Assembly (NCBI GenBank): GCA_033977485.1 | Contig: CM066987.1 | Coordinates: 51,277,033-51,341,032 of the forward strand | Source of the DNA: Hydrangea macrophylla | Lineage: Eukaryota > Streptophyta > Magnoliopsida > Cornales > Hydrangeaceae | Length of the DNA stretch: 64,000 nt | Reading direction: 5' to 3' | Shown: one piece after another, positions 22,650 through 32,659 of the stretch | Layout: every line of letters starts with the position of its first letter | Numbering within the stretch: position 1 is the stretch's first letter | The notes under the pieces: generated by a model | The model's input: the letters and a program-made list of their open reading frames with translations, nothing else | Told to the model about the DNA's origin: nothing | The model's database searches: none | Translations under genes and position numbers: made by a program

Positions 22650-23557
22650 TGTTGGGGGTAAAATCAAAATCTTAACTATTTGGAGTAACACTTTTTAACC
22701 CTGTCAAATATAAATTAGATAGAAACAAATGTCCAAACCACAAAAATAATAATTTCCACCACAATCAACTACAAGCAATAAAAGCGATAATAAAATGATA
22801 TCAATAATTTATGTGGAAAAATCCTCCGATGAAGAGGGAAAAGCCACAGGACAGCTCCGAATAATTCTACTATTATCAAAATAAGGAATATAATGTTTCT
22901 CTCAAGTTTTTGCTCAAAACATGAGGTATCCAAATTAATAAAAGAGTGAGTACAAGGGTTACCTGTTAGGTTCAAAATACCCAAAGGAAATACAAGCATA
23001 TGCTACCTCAAAATCCCAAGGATTTTTGTACACACAAACAAGCCCTTGAAATACACCCAAACAGAGCCCCACTCTTCACTTCTTCTTGGTCGCTGCAGTG
23101 CTCACACACAATGAAAACCTCTCTCTCAGTTTTCAATATGCTGCGCCGAATTCTAATGGAGATTCCCAGCATCTCCTTTTGATTCATTGGCTAAAAAAAT
23201 TAGCTAGCAAGCAAGCTAGGGCCACGGGCCCATAAAGACTTAAAAACAATTAAGCCCAAAAAATAAGCCCATTAACATGGGTTTTGATCTGAGATAATAA
23301 TAAAAAAAAAAAATTTGGGTTTTGATCTCATGTGATATGGAACATCTATCACATGGTATACCCAACAAATCTCCCCCTCCATACACATGAGAGGAAGGAA
23401 CACCCAAATCTTAGCCCCTCACTTGGAGTCCATTCCAGCTAGCTCTCGACAGAGCTCAAGCTTCTCCCTTGTCATGACTTTAGTCATCATGTTAGACGGA
23501 TTCTTATCTGTCTTAATTTTTTTCAATTTCATTTCCTGTTTTTCCATTACCTCACGT
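22650..23557 (-). mobile_element. Copia 3' LTR plus pol tail, 5'-truncated
   Basis: The LTR at 22650-23367 (718 bp) starts TGTTGGG and ends CCCAACA. Beyond it, on the minus strand, are the polypurine run GGAGGGGGAGATT and the terminal pol sequence (KLELCRELAGMDSK-like, with TREK and KTDK upstream). Both the LTR and the pol tail match the element at 13737-19196 in the opposite orientation. Everything upstream of the last 60 or so codons is missing; the truncation coincides with a hAT-like insertion. Confidence 0.88.
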
Positions 23558-24099
23558 TAGGGGTGCAACTCGGACGGGACCCAAAGAGTTTTGGCTCTGC
23601 CCAACCCCGAGCCCGAGTTCTAGCAGTCTGTCAAAGCTCGAGCCCGAGTCCGACCCCGACAAAAATCTGAACTTTTCAACCCGAGCCTGATTTGTGTTTA
23701 GTATTACAACCCGAGCCCAAGCTCGAATTGCAATTTTTCTTTTGGTGCAAACCGACTTTTTAGTATGTAAACAACAATATATAGAGAATCAAATCTAATT
23801 TTTTTGTTTAGATTTGGGAAAAAACATTCATCTATTAATTTAGTGCTTGAATAATATCTAATAGTGTATTCTTATCACTAAAAACACTATAATATAATGT
23901 CAAAAATAATACATAAAAAGAATTCGGGTTCGGGTTCCACGGGTTAGCAGAATTCTGCCCAAGACCGGCCCGAATTGAATTCGGGCTTGCATTTTTCTGC
24001 CCAGACCCACCCATGGTGAAAGTACTACGGGCCCAAGCCCGGTAATTTTTGGGCCGGGCCCGGGCTGACTGTGGTTGGCCTGCCCAAGTTGCACCCTTA
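23558..24099. mobile_element. hAT-like non-autonomous element
   Basis: The ends read TAGGGGTGCAACTCGG and the complement of TAAGGGTGCAACTTGG. Eight-base flanks CCTCACGT (23550-23557) and CCTAACGT (24100-24107) differ at one base, consistent with the 8-bp hAT duplication. The arms are rich in GGGCCCGGGC/CCCGAGCCCGAG words, and the centre is AT-rich. No transposase. Confidence 0.75.
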
Positions 24100-24107
24100 C
24101 CTAACGT

Positions 24108-24247
24108 AGACACCCCAATTTTGACCGATTGTCGAATTTAGGGGATTATTACCTCTGAAATCGATGACGATAATGTTTGACGAAATTCAAAGTCTTTAAA
24201 GATGATTTGTGCTCTTCAGAAAGCTCTCAGTCTCAAAGTCCACAATT

Positions 24248-24306
<59 letters not shown>

Positions 24307-25088
24307 AAAGGAACAGAATGATGAGGAGATTTTTGGGTGTGAAAATATGCACTAAAAAGAAAATGACCTCAGAAGTTTATTTGAAATTCTAAAATTGAAG
24401 AATTGGCTTGAAAAACCTAATGAAAAACATTTCCAAAAATATATATAATGATAATAATATAGAAAAATAAAAGATTCTTTTCAAAAGATTGACTTTGAAG
24501 AAAATATATTTTAGATGAATTTGAAAAGAAATGAAAAGAAAAGAATTTGTTTAGAGAGTTTTGAAAAGAAAAAAGGACAAAAAGGAATTTAAAAAAAAAA
24601 AGGGCAAAAGCGCTGAAAGAGACAGCACTCACTGAGTGTCGCGGACAATTCAGCGAGTACTGCCTCTTGTAACTGGCTGTTTAATTTCTAGAAATAAAAG
24701 TGCGCATTGAATACCCTAAAGTCATACTTTGCATGTTGTACGCCCAGAATGTACCTATATATATACCCTCACTTAATTGGTTTATAAAAGGGAACTTACA
24801 TCTCCATTAAGAGGGGTTGGTTGATTTGAGGTGAATTGGAGATTTGGAAATTAATTGAAGATTTTACTTTAAGACTTTAAAGAGAGCTTGAAGAAGTGCA
24901 TAAAGAATCCTTGAAGATCCTCAATAAACCAAGAAAATCTGAGGAAATTCAGAGTTAATTCTCTAATCTTAGATCATTTTCTACCATAATTCAATCACAA
25001 TTCATAGATTTGACTAGGATCTTTACACATTTTCAAAAGGTCTCTTCTCTATTTCTTCACACACCACTTAGAATTGTAATTGAATTCC
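24108..25088 (+). repeat. LTR-like sequence, left part (candidate gypsy LTR)
   Basis: It begins AGACACCCCAATTTTGACCG, which resembles the start of some long plant gypsy LTRs. It carries a TATA box (TTTATAAAAGGG at 24780-24792) followed by A/G-rich leader-like DNA. It continues at 27109 after the CACTA insertion. Neither a matching second LTR nor a clean end was found. Lineage is inference. Confidence 0.35.
24251..24302. repeat. (GA)n microsatellite
   Basis: About 26 uninterrupted GA units. Confidence 0.97.
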
Positions 25089-25214
25089 TTTCACTACAAC
25101 AAAATTGGGCTTTAGCAACGAAACATGGCGACAAAGTTTAAATTTCGTTGCCAAAAGTATAGTTCTAGCGACAAAATTAAATTTCGTCGCCGAAGAGGCT
25201 AAAAAAACAAAAAT

Positions 25215-26180
25215 TTGGCGACGAAATTCTGTTTTGTCGCCTAAAGTGTCAATTTTGGGACAAAATTATGTTTCATCGCCTAAAGTGATCTATTGCGACG
25301 AAATAACATTTCGTCGCCTAGAGTGACGCCCATGGCGACGAAATATTAATTCGTTGCCTAAAGTGAGTTCTAAAGTGATGTCTATGGCGACGAAATAATA
25401 TTTCGTCGCCTAAAGTGATGCCTATGGCGACGAAATATTAATTCGTCGCCTAAAGTCAGTTCTAAAGTGATGTCTATGGTGACGAAATGTTATTTTGTCG
25501 CCTAAAGTGATGCCTATGGCGACGAAATATTAATTCGTCGCCTAAAGTAAGTTCTAAAGTGATATCTATGGCGACGAAATATTATTTCGTCGCCTAAAGT
25601 GATGCGTATGGCGAGGAAATATTAATTCGTCGCCTAAAGTGAGTTCTAAAGTGATGTCTATGGCGATAAAATATTATTTCGTCACCTAAAGTGATGCCTA
25701 TGGCGATGAAATATTAATTCGTCGCCTAAAGTGAGTTCTAATGTGATGTCTATGGCGACGAAAAAAGTGTTGCCTATGGCGACAAAATGTTAATTCGTCG
25801 CCTAAAATTAGTTCTAAAGTGATGTCTATGGCGACAAAATATTATTTCATCGCCTAAAGTGATGCCTATGGCGACGAAATATTAATTCGTCGCCTAAAGT
25901 GAGTGTTCTAAAGTAATGTCTATGGCGACGAAAAAATATTATTTCGTCGCCTAAAGTGATGCCTATGGCGACGAAATATTTATTCGTTGCCTAAAGTGAT
26001 GCCTATGGCGACAAAATATTAATTCGTCGCCTAAAGTGAGTTCTAATGTGATGTCTATGGCGACGAAATAACATTTCGTTGCCTAGAGTGATGCCTATGG
26101 CGACGAAATATTAATTTGTCGCCTAAAGTGAGTTCTAAAGTGATGTCTATGGCGACAAAATGATATTTCGTCGCCTAATG
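25215..26180. repeat. Palindromic repeat array in CACTA element 1
   Basis: More than twenty units of GCGACGAAATATTAATTCGT followed by CGCCTAAAGTGA. Two spacer types alternate: a short one (TGCCTATG) and a longer one containing GAGTTCTAAAGTGATGTCTATG. The result is a higher-order unit of about 90 bp. Each unit can fold into a hairpin. Individual units carry C-to-T or G-to-A changes (GTCGCC to GTTGCC, GACGAA to GACAAA). Confidence 0.93.
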
Positions 26181-26865
26181 TAATATTAATTAAATAATAT
26201 TATGTTAATATTAGTTTAATTTAATTAGTGATATCTGTGTTAATACATATTACTTACAAATAATAAAATTTAATTAGCTAAATAATAAATTAATTAAATA
26301 TATTATAGTAAATTATATTATACTACTATATATGATAATTAATTGAATAAAAGTATAAATAATAGACAAAAATGGAGTAAGTTTGGCGATTCAATTTTTT
26401 TGGGAATTGTTGGGAATTGGTTTATTTCTGAATAATATTATTAATTGTATAAATGTATGTGTATATATATATGTATATTTTGGGTGTCTGATATATAGTT
26501 TTAATTTTTTTTAATGCTGAAATCAAATTTGTGAAAGTTGCCACATATTGTACCACGTATTGTGATAGTGATTGATGGTACCACATAGTATAACTAGCAC
26601 GAATTGTACCAATTGAATTATTCCTTAACTATAGTACCAATTGATATAGTTAATTAAGATCCTTAATTGATTTCTAAATCGGTTTTAAAAATGTCAATAT
26701 GTTTCAATTTATGACCATCACTTTAAAAGGTCCACATGTTAAATGCAATTGAATTAGTTAATTAAAGTTCTTGGTTTCTAAATCGATTTTAATACATATC
26801 AATCTATTTCACTTTATGACCATCACTTTCAGTAGTCCACAATGACTACAAACTAAATGACTCTT
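26181..26865. other. AT-rich core of CACTA element 1
   Basis: No gene. Contains TAATTAA-rich sequence and two loosely similar segments around 26640-26720 and 26755-26830 (AATCGATTT/ATGACCATCACTTT). Confidence 0.6.
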
Positions 26866-27108
26866 TTGGCGACAAAATGAGCATCAATGGCGACGAAAAT
26901 TGTGATCAATAGTGACGAAATAATTTCGTCGCCATTTTTGTCTATGGCGACAAAAGATAAATTTCATCACCAGGGGCCTTTGGAGACAAGGCAAAGGCGA
27001 CAAAATTGGCGACGAAATTTTTTCGTCGCTAAAGCCTTTAGCGATGGAAAAACGACTTTTGGCGACGAAATATGTTTGTCGCCAAAGCACATTTTTGTTG
27101 TAGTGTTT

Positions 27109-27546
27109 GAATTGTCATTGATCTCCTCTTGGATTGTCATCAAACCTTTATAGAACATTTTTCTAAATAAGTTTCATCTTGGATCATCCAAATTGGTCTT
27201 GATTTCATTTTTTCTTTCTCATGCTCTTCTTTTGGAGTTCATGGAATTCTTAATATTCCATGTGAATTCATTGAGTTAGATCCTCTAATTTGCTAGTGTA
27301 TGTCCACTTCTATGTCCAGGCTTGTATTTATCCTTTTGAGTTTCTCAACATTTAATAAACCAAAACTGATAAAGATGATTCAAAGACCATCTTTATAGTA
27401 ATTTTGGTCGTGTATATAATTACGGGCATATCCAAATATGTAGTCGAAGGTACTCTTTCAAGCGAGAAAACGCCAAGAAGGTATCTAGTGTTTAAAATAA
27501 ACATATTCTGTCTTCCTTCAAACTTTCCTCCATCCCAATCTAAGTC
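27109..27546 (+). repeat. LTR-like sequence, right part
   Basis: Continuation of 24108-25088 across CACTA element 1, shown by the TTT duplication. No gene is recognised; the far boundary is uncertain. Confidence 0.35.
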
Positions 27547-27569
27547 CCTCACTACAACAAATATGATTT

Positions 27570-28170
27570 TTTGTGACGCACACTTTTTGTGACGCGCAAA
27601 CGCGTCAGAAAAGATCATTATTTGTGATGCGCATTTAGTATTTGTGACGCACTTACAGATGTCACAAAAAAATTAGGTTGACCAATTATTGGACTTTGTT
27701 TGTGATGCATCTTGTGCGTCACCAATAAGATCCCTACTAGTTGTGATGCATTTGGTACGTCACAAATATAGTCCCTACTATTTGTGACGCATCTGGTGCG
27801 CCACAAATAAAATCTCTAATATTTGTGATGCATCTAGTGCGTCACAAATAAAATCCCTTCTATTTGTTATGCATATTGTGCGCCACAAATAAAATCTACA
27901 ATTAAATCCCTACTATTTGTGACGCATATAGAGCACCATAAATAAAATCCCTACTATTTGTGACGCAGTAGATGCGTCACAAATAAAATCTTTACTATTG
28001 GTGACACATATTGTGCGCCACAAATAAAATCCACAATTAAATCCCTACTATTTTGTGACATATATAGTGCGCCACAAATAAATTCTCTACAATTTCTATC
28101 GCATCTAATACGCCACAAATAAAATACTTGCTAAGTCTAACGCATATGGAGCGCCACAAATAAAATCTCA
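27570..28170. repeat. Left subterminal repeats of CACTA element 2
   Basis: About ten to twelve inverted pairs built on TTTGTGACGCATCTGGTGCG and CCACAAATAAAATC, spaced 45-65 bp apart. Matched by similar repeats at 35165-35575. Confidence 0.9.
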
Positions 28171-28179
28171 ATCACTACT

Positions 28180-28570
28180 TTGTTGAAACTCATATTTGCG
28201 GTTGGTTGCGGGTCGATCTCTAAAAATAGAGAGAAACGAAGCGCTGTCTTTGCGGTTTCTATTTCTCTCATTGTCTATGTTTGGGTCCCATTAATTATCA
28301 TCTCAAAAGTAGAACTCTTCTCCGACTTTCACGGTTTCGACGACGCCAAGAACTGTTTATAATTATAGTTAATATAGAAGCTGCTCAAGAACTGTTTACA
28401 ATTAATGTTTGAAATAAGGAATCAAAGCCATGGATCATTTTTATCATTGCAAAATTGCTCAAAACAAAAATAAATTTTGATGTGGGTAAGTTTAATTTCT
28501 TCTAACTATATTTTGATGAAATATATATATATGTATATATATATTTGTTGTATATGAAGTAAATGTACAT
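28180..28570. other. CACTA element 2 interior, no gene recognised
   Basis: Contains an (AT)n run at about 28518-28545. No coding sequence was identified. Confidence 0.4.
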
Positions 28571-28581
28571 CTGTATATCCA

Positions 28582-29205
28582 ATGGTTTTAAAAATCGGAC
28601 CGGACCGAACGGTCGAACCGTCGGAATCGGGAACCGGACTATAAAACGGGTCAGGATGAGCCGGAAACCTTTCATAGTTCCAAAATCGTGATGATTTTGT
28701 AAAATCGTCCAAATCGGAACGGTTCAACCAAGAGTTTGTAAAACTGTCGATTCATTGGAAGTTTAAGTTTTGGTGTTCAAAAGTATTGTCTATACAGTGT
28801 TGTTATATTTTTATTTTCAACGTGGGTATTGTATTTTTTTAATTAAAAACATAATGCTATACATTCCAAATTTGAATATCAAATTAGGTTTTCAAATATT
28901 TATTAAATGTACCACGTGAATTGGCATTGATACCAATTATCACTTATACAAATATGTGATACAAATTTATCTAATTTGAAAAATAAATTTGGGATTCAAA
29001 TTTAGGAAACAAACATAATTGATTAATAAAATGGACACTGTATACTAAAATTGTTAAAGTGTGAAAATAAAATTTAGAATTTTCTATAAGTTTTAATTAA
29101 TGTCAGTATTAAATTAATAATGTATATTTTACATAATTATGACGTCACAGTTGATTCCGGTTCGTGCTACGGTTGAACCGATGACCCAGTCATTTTTAAT
29201 GGTGG
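28582..29205. mobile_element. Probable foldback with CCGGACCGG-rich ends
   Basis: The left end reads GGTTTTAAAAATCGGACCGG and the right end has GGTTGAACCGATGACCCAGT followed by ATTTTTAATGG. These are loosely inverted and resemble abundant plant hAT-type elements. No duplication was confirmed. Confidence 0.4.
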
Positions 29206-29224
29206 GAAAGAAATTTTAAATTCT

Positions 29225-29540
29225 CACTACAACAAAAGTGGCCCAATACACCAAATTGGCAGAATTGTCACACTAATTTTCGCATTGTTTGTCTGTCCAA
29301 AACAATGATGAATTTTGTCACGGTTCAATTGTCATTGTTTAAGCACCGACAAATGTAGTCACTGTTTAGAAAGTGACAAAAAAAATAGGATTGTCAGTAT
29401 TCTTAACCGTGACTAAATTTGTCACTGTTCTGGACAGTGACAAACCAAAATATGACAAACTATGTCAAAGTTTATAACAATGACGAAAAACTATCAAAAT
29501 TTGTCATCATTTAAAAGGGTGACAAAAATTTCTCCCTAAA
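29225..29540. mobile_element. Orphan CACTA terminus inside CACTA element 2
   Basis: CACTACAACAAAAGTGGCCC at 29225 is followed by subterminal repeats with AGTGACAAA/TTTGTCACTG motifs that differ from those of the host. No matching opposite end was found in the window. Confidence 0.65.
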
Positions 29541-29547
29541 TGTTTAG

Positions 29548-29738
29548 GGATCATTTTTGCTCACCTATTTTTGGTCCACCATTATTCACCCAAGTTTTTA
29601 CTGGGTGACACGTGGTCAATTTTAGTAATTATATTGATACTACAGGGGCAAATTAGAAATGATATGAGACACATATCACCTAAGGAGGATTGATTGAGTT
29701 AGTGGTGGACCAAAATTGGGAGAGCAAAAATGATCTCA
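29548..29738. mobile_element. MITE with 35-bp inverted ends
   Basis: GGGATCATTTTTGCTCACC...GGTCCACCA at the left pairs with TGGTGGACC...GAGCAAAAATGATCTC at the right. Non-coding. Confidence 0.75.
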
Positions 29739-29869
29739 AATATTTAATAGCCAAGATAACACCAGAATAAAAGTTTAGGGTATTCCCTCAAAAAATAAAA
29801 GAAAAAGAAAAAGGAAAAAAAAAACCCCTCGTCATTCACCAAACTGGTCCCGCCCAATTTCTTTCCCCC

Positions 29870-30120
29870 AAATTGGCGCCCCATATCTCTATCATCTCTG
29901 GTCACTCTCTAGCCCATACTCCTACTGCCAGACCACACCCCCACCGCCGACACCGCCAGACCACACCCCCATCTCACTGTAAGTTCTCTCTCTCTCTTTC
30001 TCTCTCTCTCTCTTGAGTCACAGTTTATATAGCAATGTTCTTCTCTGGATCTATTTTTTCCATCTGCAGGTCACCACCGCTCGTTGTGGCTCGCCGTCAA
30101 CCTTCCAATCTACAGGTATG
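29870..30120 (+). other. Leader-like segment with splice signals (CACTA transposase 5' part)
   Basis: C-rich DNA is followed by a donor-like CACTGTAAGTT (GT at 29979), an acceptor CTGCAG at 30064-30069, and a donor-like ACAGGTATG (GT at 30116). A small exon of about 46 bp is possible. It lies upstream of the transposase start at 31067, as in plant CACTA genes with leader introns. This is inference from signals only. Confidence 0.4.
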
Positions 30121-30166
30121 ACTTCCTCTCTATTGTGTGTGTTCTGTGTGTGCGTTTTGTGTGTGT

Positions 30167-30167
<1 letters not shown>

Positions 30168-30209
<42 letters not shown>

Positions 30210-30220
30210 CTATCTATATA
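30168..30220. repeat. (TC)n and (TATC)n microsatellites
   Basis: TC repeats followed by seven or so TATC units. Confidence 0.95.
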
Positions 30221-31060
30221 AATATATGCTTGAGGGTCATGTTGATTTCCAACTAAAACTTTTCTAGTGACTTGCTTGTGTTGGTGTCTTTGGTTAGCAC
30301 TCCACATGCTTGTTATTTTGCTTGTGAGTGCACGCACTGTTAATTTATACCCTTTTGATTCTTTTGATTTGTAGATGTTTCAACAGATTGGATTCTTTTA
30401 ATTTATGCCCTTTTGATCTTTTGATTCTGTAGTTTCTTTTCATGAATGAAATAAAAAGAATGATTAGGTGGTCACATATATGTTCAATCTTTTCTAAGTT
30501 ATCATATGTATGTAATATTGAAAGAGGTACATAGGGATTTTATAGAGCAAATTAACTCACCCCCAAAAATTAAATTAGAGAAGTCTCCACACACTTCTGA
30601 CTTTCTGCTACTTCCAGGAAGTACCCTTCAAATTAAATTTAGGACTTTTATTTTTATTTAGAATTTTTCTTTTCATGGTCAACTTTGATAATGGGCACTT
30701 ACATACGTACTTTTCTTGAATGATAGTATCTTTAAAACCAAAACCTTATTATATACTAGCTGTTATATATACATATATATATATATGTGCAAGCATTGAT
30801 ACGAAATTTCACTTCAACAAACCGGCAATGGTGACCACAACCCATCTTCTTTCCATCTTTTTATGGTGATTATGTGTTCTCTATTTATGTTGATTAATTG
30901 TTTTCTCTTTATGATGATTATCTTATTTTTATTTATGTTCATCAACGATTTCCTCTTTTATGTTGATTATAAGTTTTGTCTAAACATTGATTTGTTGTTT
31001 TATCTTTATATTGATCACCTATTTTCTCTTTATGTTGCTTCGATTGCATGTAATCATTTT
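30221..31060. other. Intron-like AT-rich DNA before the transposase
   Basis: T-rich, no gene. Ends in a good acceptor (CATTTTGTAG at 31055-31064) directly before the ATG of the transposase remnant. Confidence 0.45.
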
Positions 31061-31066
31061 GTAGAT

Positions 31067-32626
31067 ATGGCGCCTGGTAGATGACATGTTGCACGGCCCG
31101 CCCAATCAGCCCCGATCGAGAGGATTCTTCCCGAGATGTCACATGAAACCAACCCATTGTGATCTAGCGTTGGTAAGATCAAGTTTATTTTTTAGAACCT
31201 TAATTACATCAATTTCCAATTTGTTAGTGTATTTTAAAATTCTTCTTAATTGGCATTTTAATTATATTAATAGCATCAAAAGGCGCTCGCCTAAAACGGC
31301 GGTCAACGGATTAAAATTGTCATCCAACCTGGTTTAAAGGAACCGGTAGGGAAATGGGCCAAAATTTTCAAGGCGGAAGGAGGGATAATAGTTAAAATGA
31401 ATCCTTCCATTGCTGCGAGCTCTTTAAATGAGGTCCCAGAACATGTTGTGAGTGCGTGTCACACAAGCAGTCAGATAGAGTATATTACATATGAGTTTAT
31501 GTTAATTTTGATATTAGTACTAAATTATCTTATTACGTTTAATCCTTTGATGTTGATCTTCTCAATCCTCATACAAAAAAATCAGTCAACAAATATTGTA
31601 TGAAATGGTTCAAGGGTTTTAGATACAATCTCCACAAACATTATAAGGAAACCGAGAATCCCCGAAGCCACCCCCCGACTGGCGTGTAATCGAAAGAATG
31701 GTAATTGTGTTGCACCCGATTCGAGAGTGAGGAGTTTAAAGTGATATACTTATTAATCTTTTTTACTATTTTATAACATTTTTGTTTGAATGTGTGTCCA
31801 ATGGACTAATGATTGTTTATTATTGTAGGCACTTAGTGTGCAAAATTCTGCATCTAGGGCACAACTCACAGTCAGTCACTTATGTGGATCGAAGTCCTTT
31901 GCTCAATATCACCATTAGTTGGTATGTGTAAAGTTTAATACGTATGATTCCTTTCATGGTTTTATTTTTTTATTTTTCACTTTACATTTTTTTTAATGGT
32001 GCAGAAAAAATCCCAGTTGCAAAGCCCAAGCCCAATCTCAAGGCTAATCCCAATCCCAATCCCAATCCCAATCCCATTCTGAATCCGAATCCCATTTCCA
32101 ATCCCAAGTATCAGATTCGCAAGGTCCAGTCAGCGTTATACAATTGTACAAAAAAACACATTACAATGACAAAATTGATAAATGGACTTGTTCTGAAGCG
32201 AAAAATAATTATGTAAGTTTCATTTTTTAAGTTACATGCTCGTAGTTTAAATTTGTACATGGTGGTCTTAAAACGAATTAAACTTTTCATTTGTAAGATG
32301 AAATGGAAATGATAAGAACAGAGCATACCCCAGAGGGAGCCAACCCACCCACAAATGAGGATATTTTTATGTGTGTATTGGGAAGGAGGTCCGGATATTT
32401 TTGGGGACTTGGCCACGGGTGGTGCCAATCTCAACTAGATCCGATTCTCACTTGACATGTGAGGCGAGGGTACGGGAAAAGAATGAAATGTTAGAGCAGG
32501 CACTACGATAGGTGGCAGAGACGAGAGCAGCACTGGAGGTGTCGTTACATGAACAACAACAACAAAATGCAGAAATTCGTTCCTTGATTACGCGACAAAG
32601 ACAACTATTTCAATATGTATTATAAA
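31067..32626 (+). pseudogene. CACTA (En/Spm) transposase remnant, plant Ptta type
   Basis: ATGGCGCCTGG after a splice acceptor reads MAPGR and then a stop; the frame continues HVARPAQSAPIERILPEMSH. Further along, WFKGFRYNLHKHYKETENP (about 31605-31660) and, after an intron-like gap, NSASRAQLTVSHLCGSKSFA (about 31845-31905) match the conserved block of plant Ptta/En/Spm transposases, where the usual text is NR.KL.Y.HT.GSKSFA. A Pro-Asn repeat (32040-32110) and a Gln/Glu-rich coiled-coil-like tail (EMLEQAL to RSLITRQRQL) follow. Stops and frameshifts abound. In active elements such a protein binds the subterminal repeats. Confidence 0.7.
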
Positions 32627-32659
32627 GTTTCAATACGTATTTTATTACAAAATAACTAT

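Larger units (their letters stand above)
25092..27105. mobile_element. CACTA element 1, non-autonomous, 2.0 kb
   Basis: Ends CACTACAACAAAA (25092) and TTTTTGTTGTAGTG (to 27105) with TTT duplicated at 25089-25091 and 27106-27108. These ends and the 3-bp duplication define CACTA (En/Spm) elements. There is no transposase. The left half is a long array of GCGACGAAAT palindromes; the right end has the same motif (26870-27085). Such subterminal motifs are the expected binding sites for a TNPA-like transposase. Confidence 0.93.

Noticed and set aside
22239..22661. 140-codon open frame as a gene
   Set aside because: Most of it is the inverted repeat of the MULE, and the opposite arm encodes the mirror open frame.
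25215..26180. Regular short repeats that look like a CRISPR array
   Set aside because: The spacers are themselves repeated, units are palindromic and the array lies between CACTA ends with a TTT duplication in a plant genome.
31944..32216. Pro-Asn repeat peptide as a possible functional domain
   Set aside because: It comes from a CCAATC microsatellite within the broken transposase.
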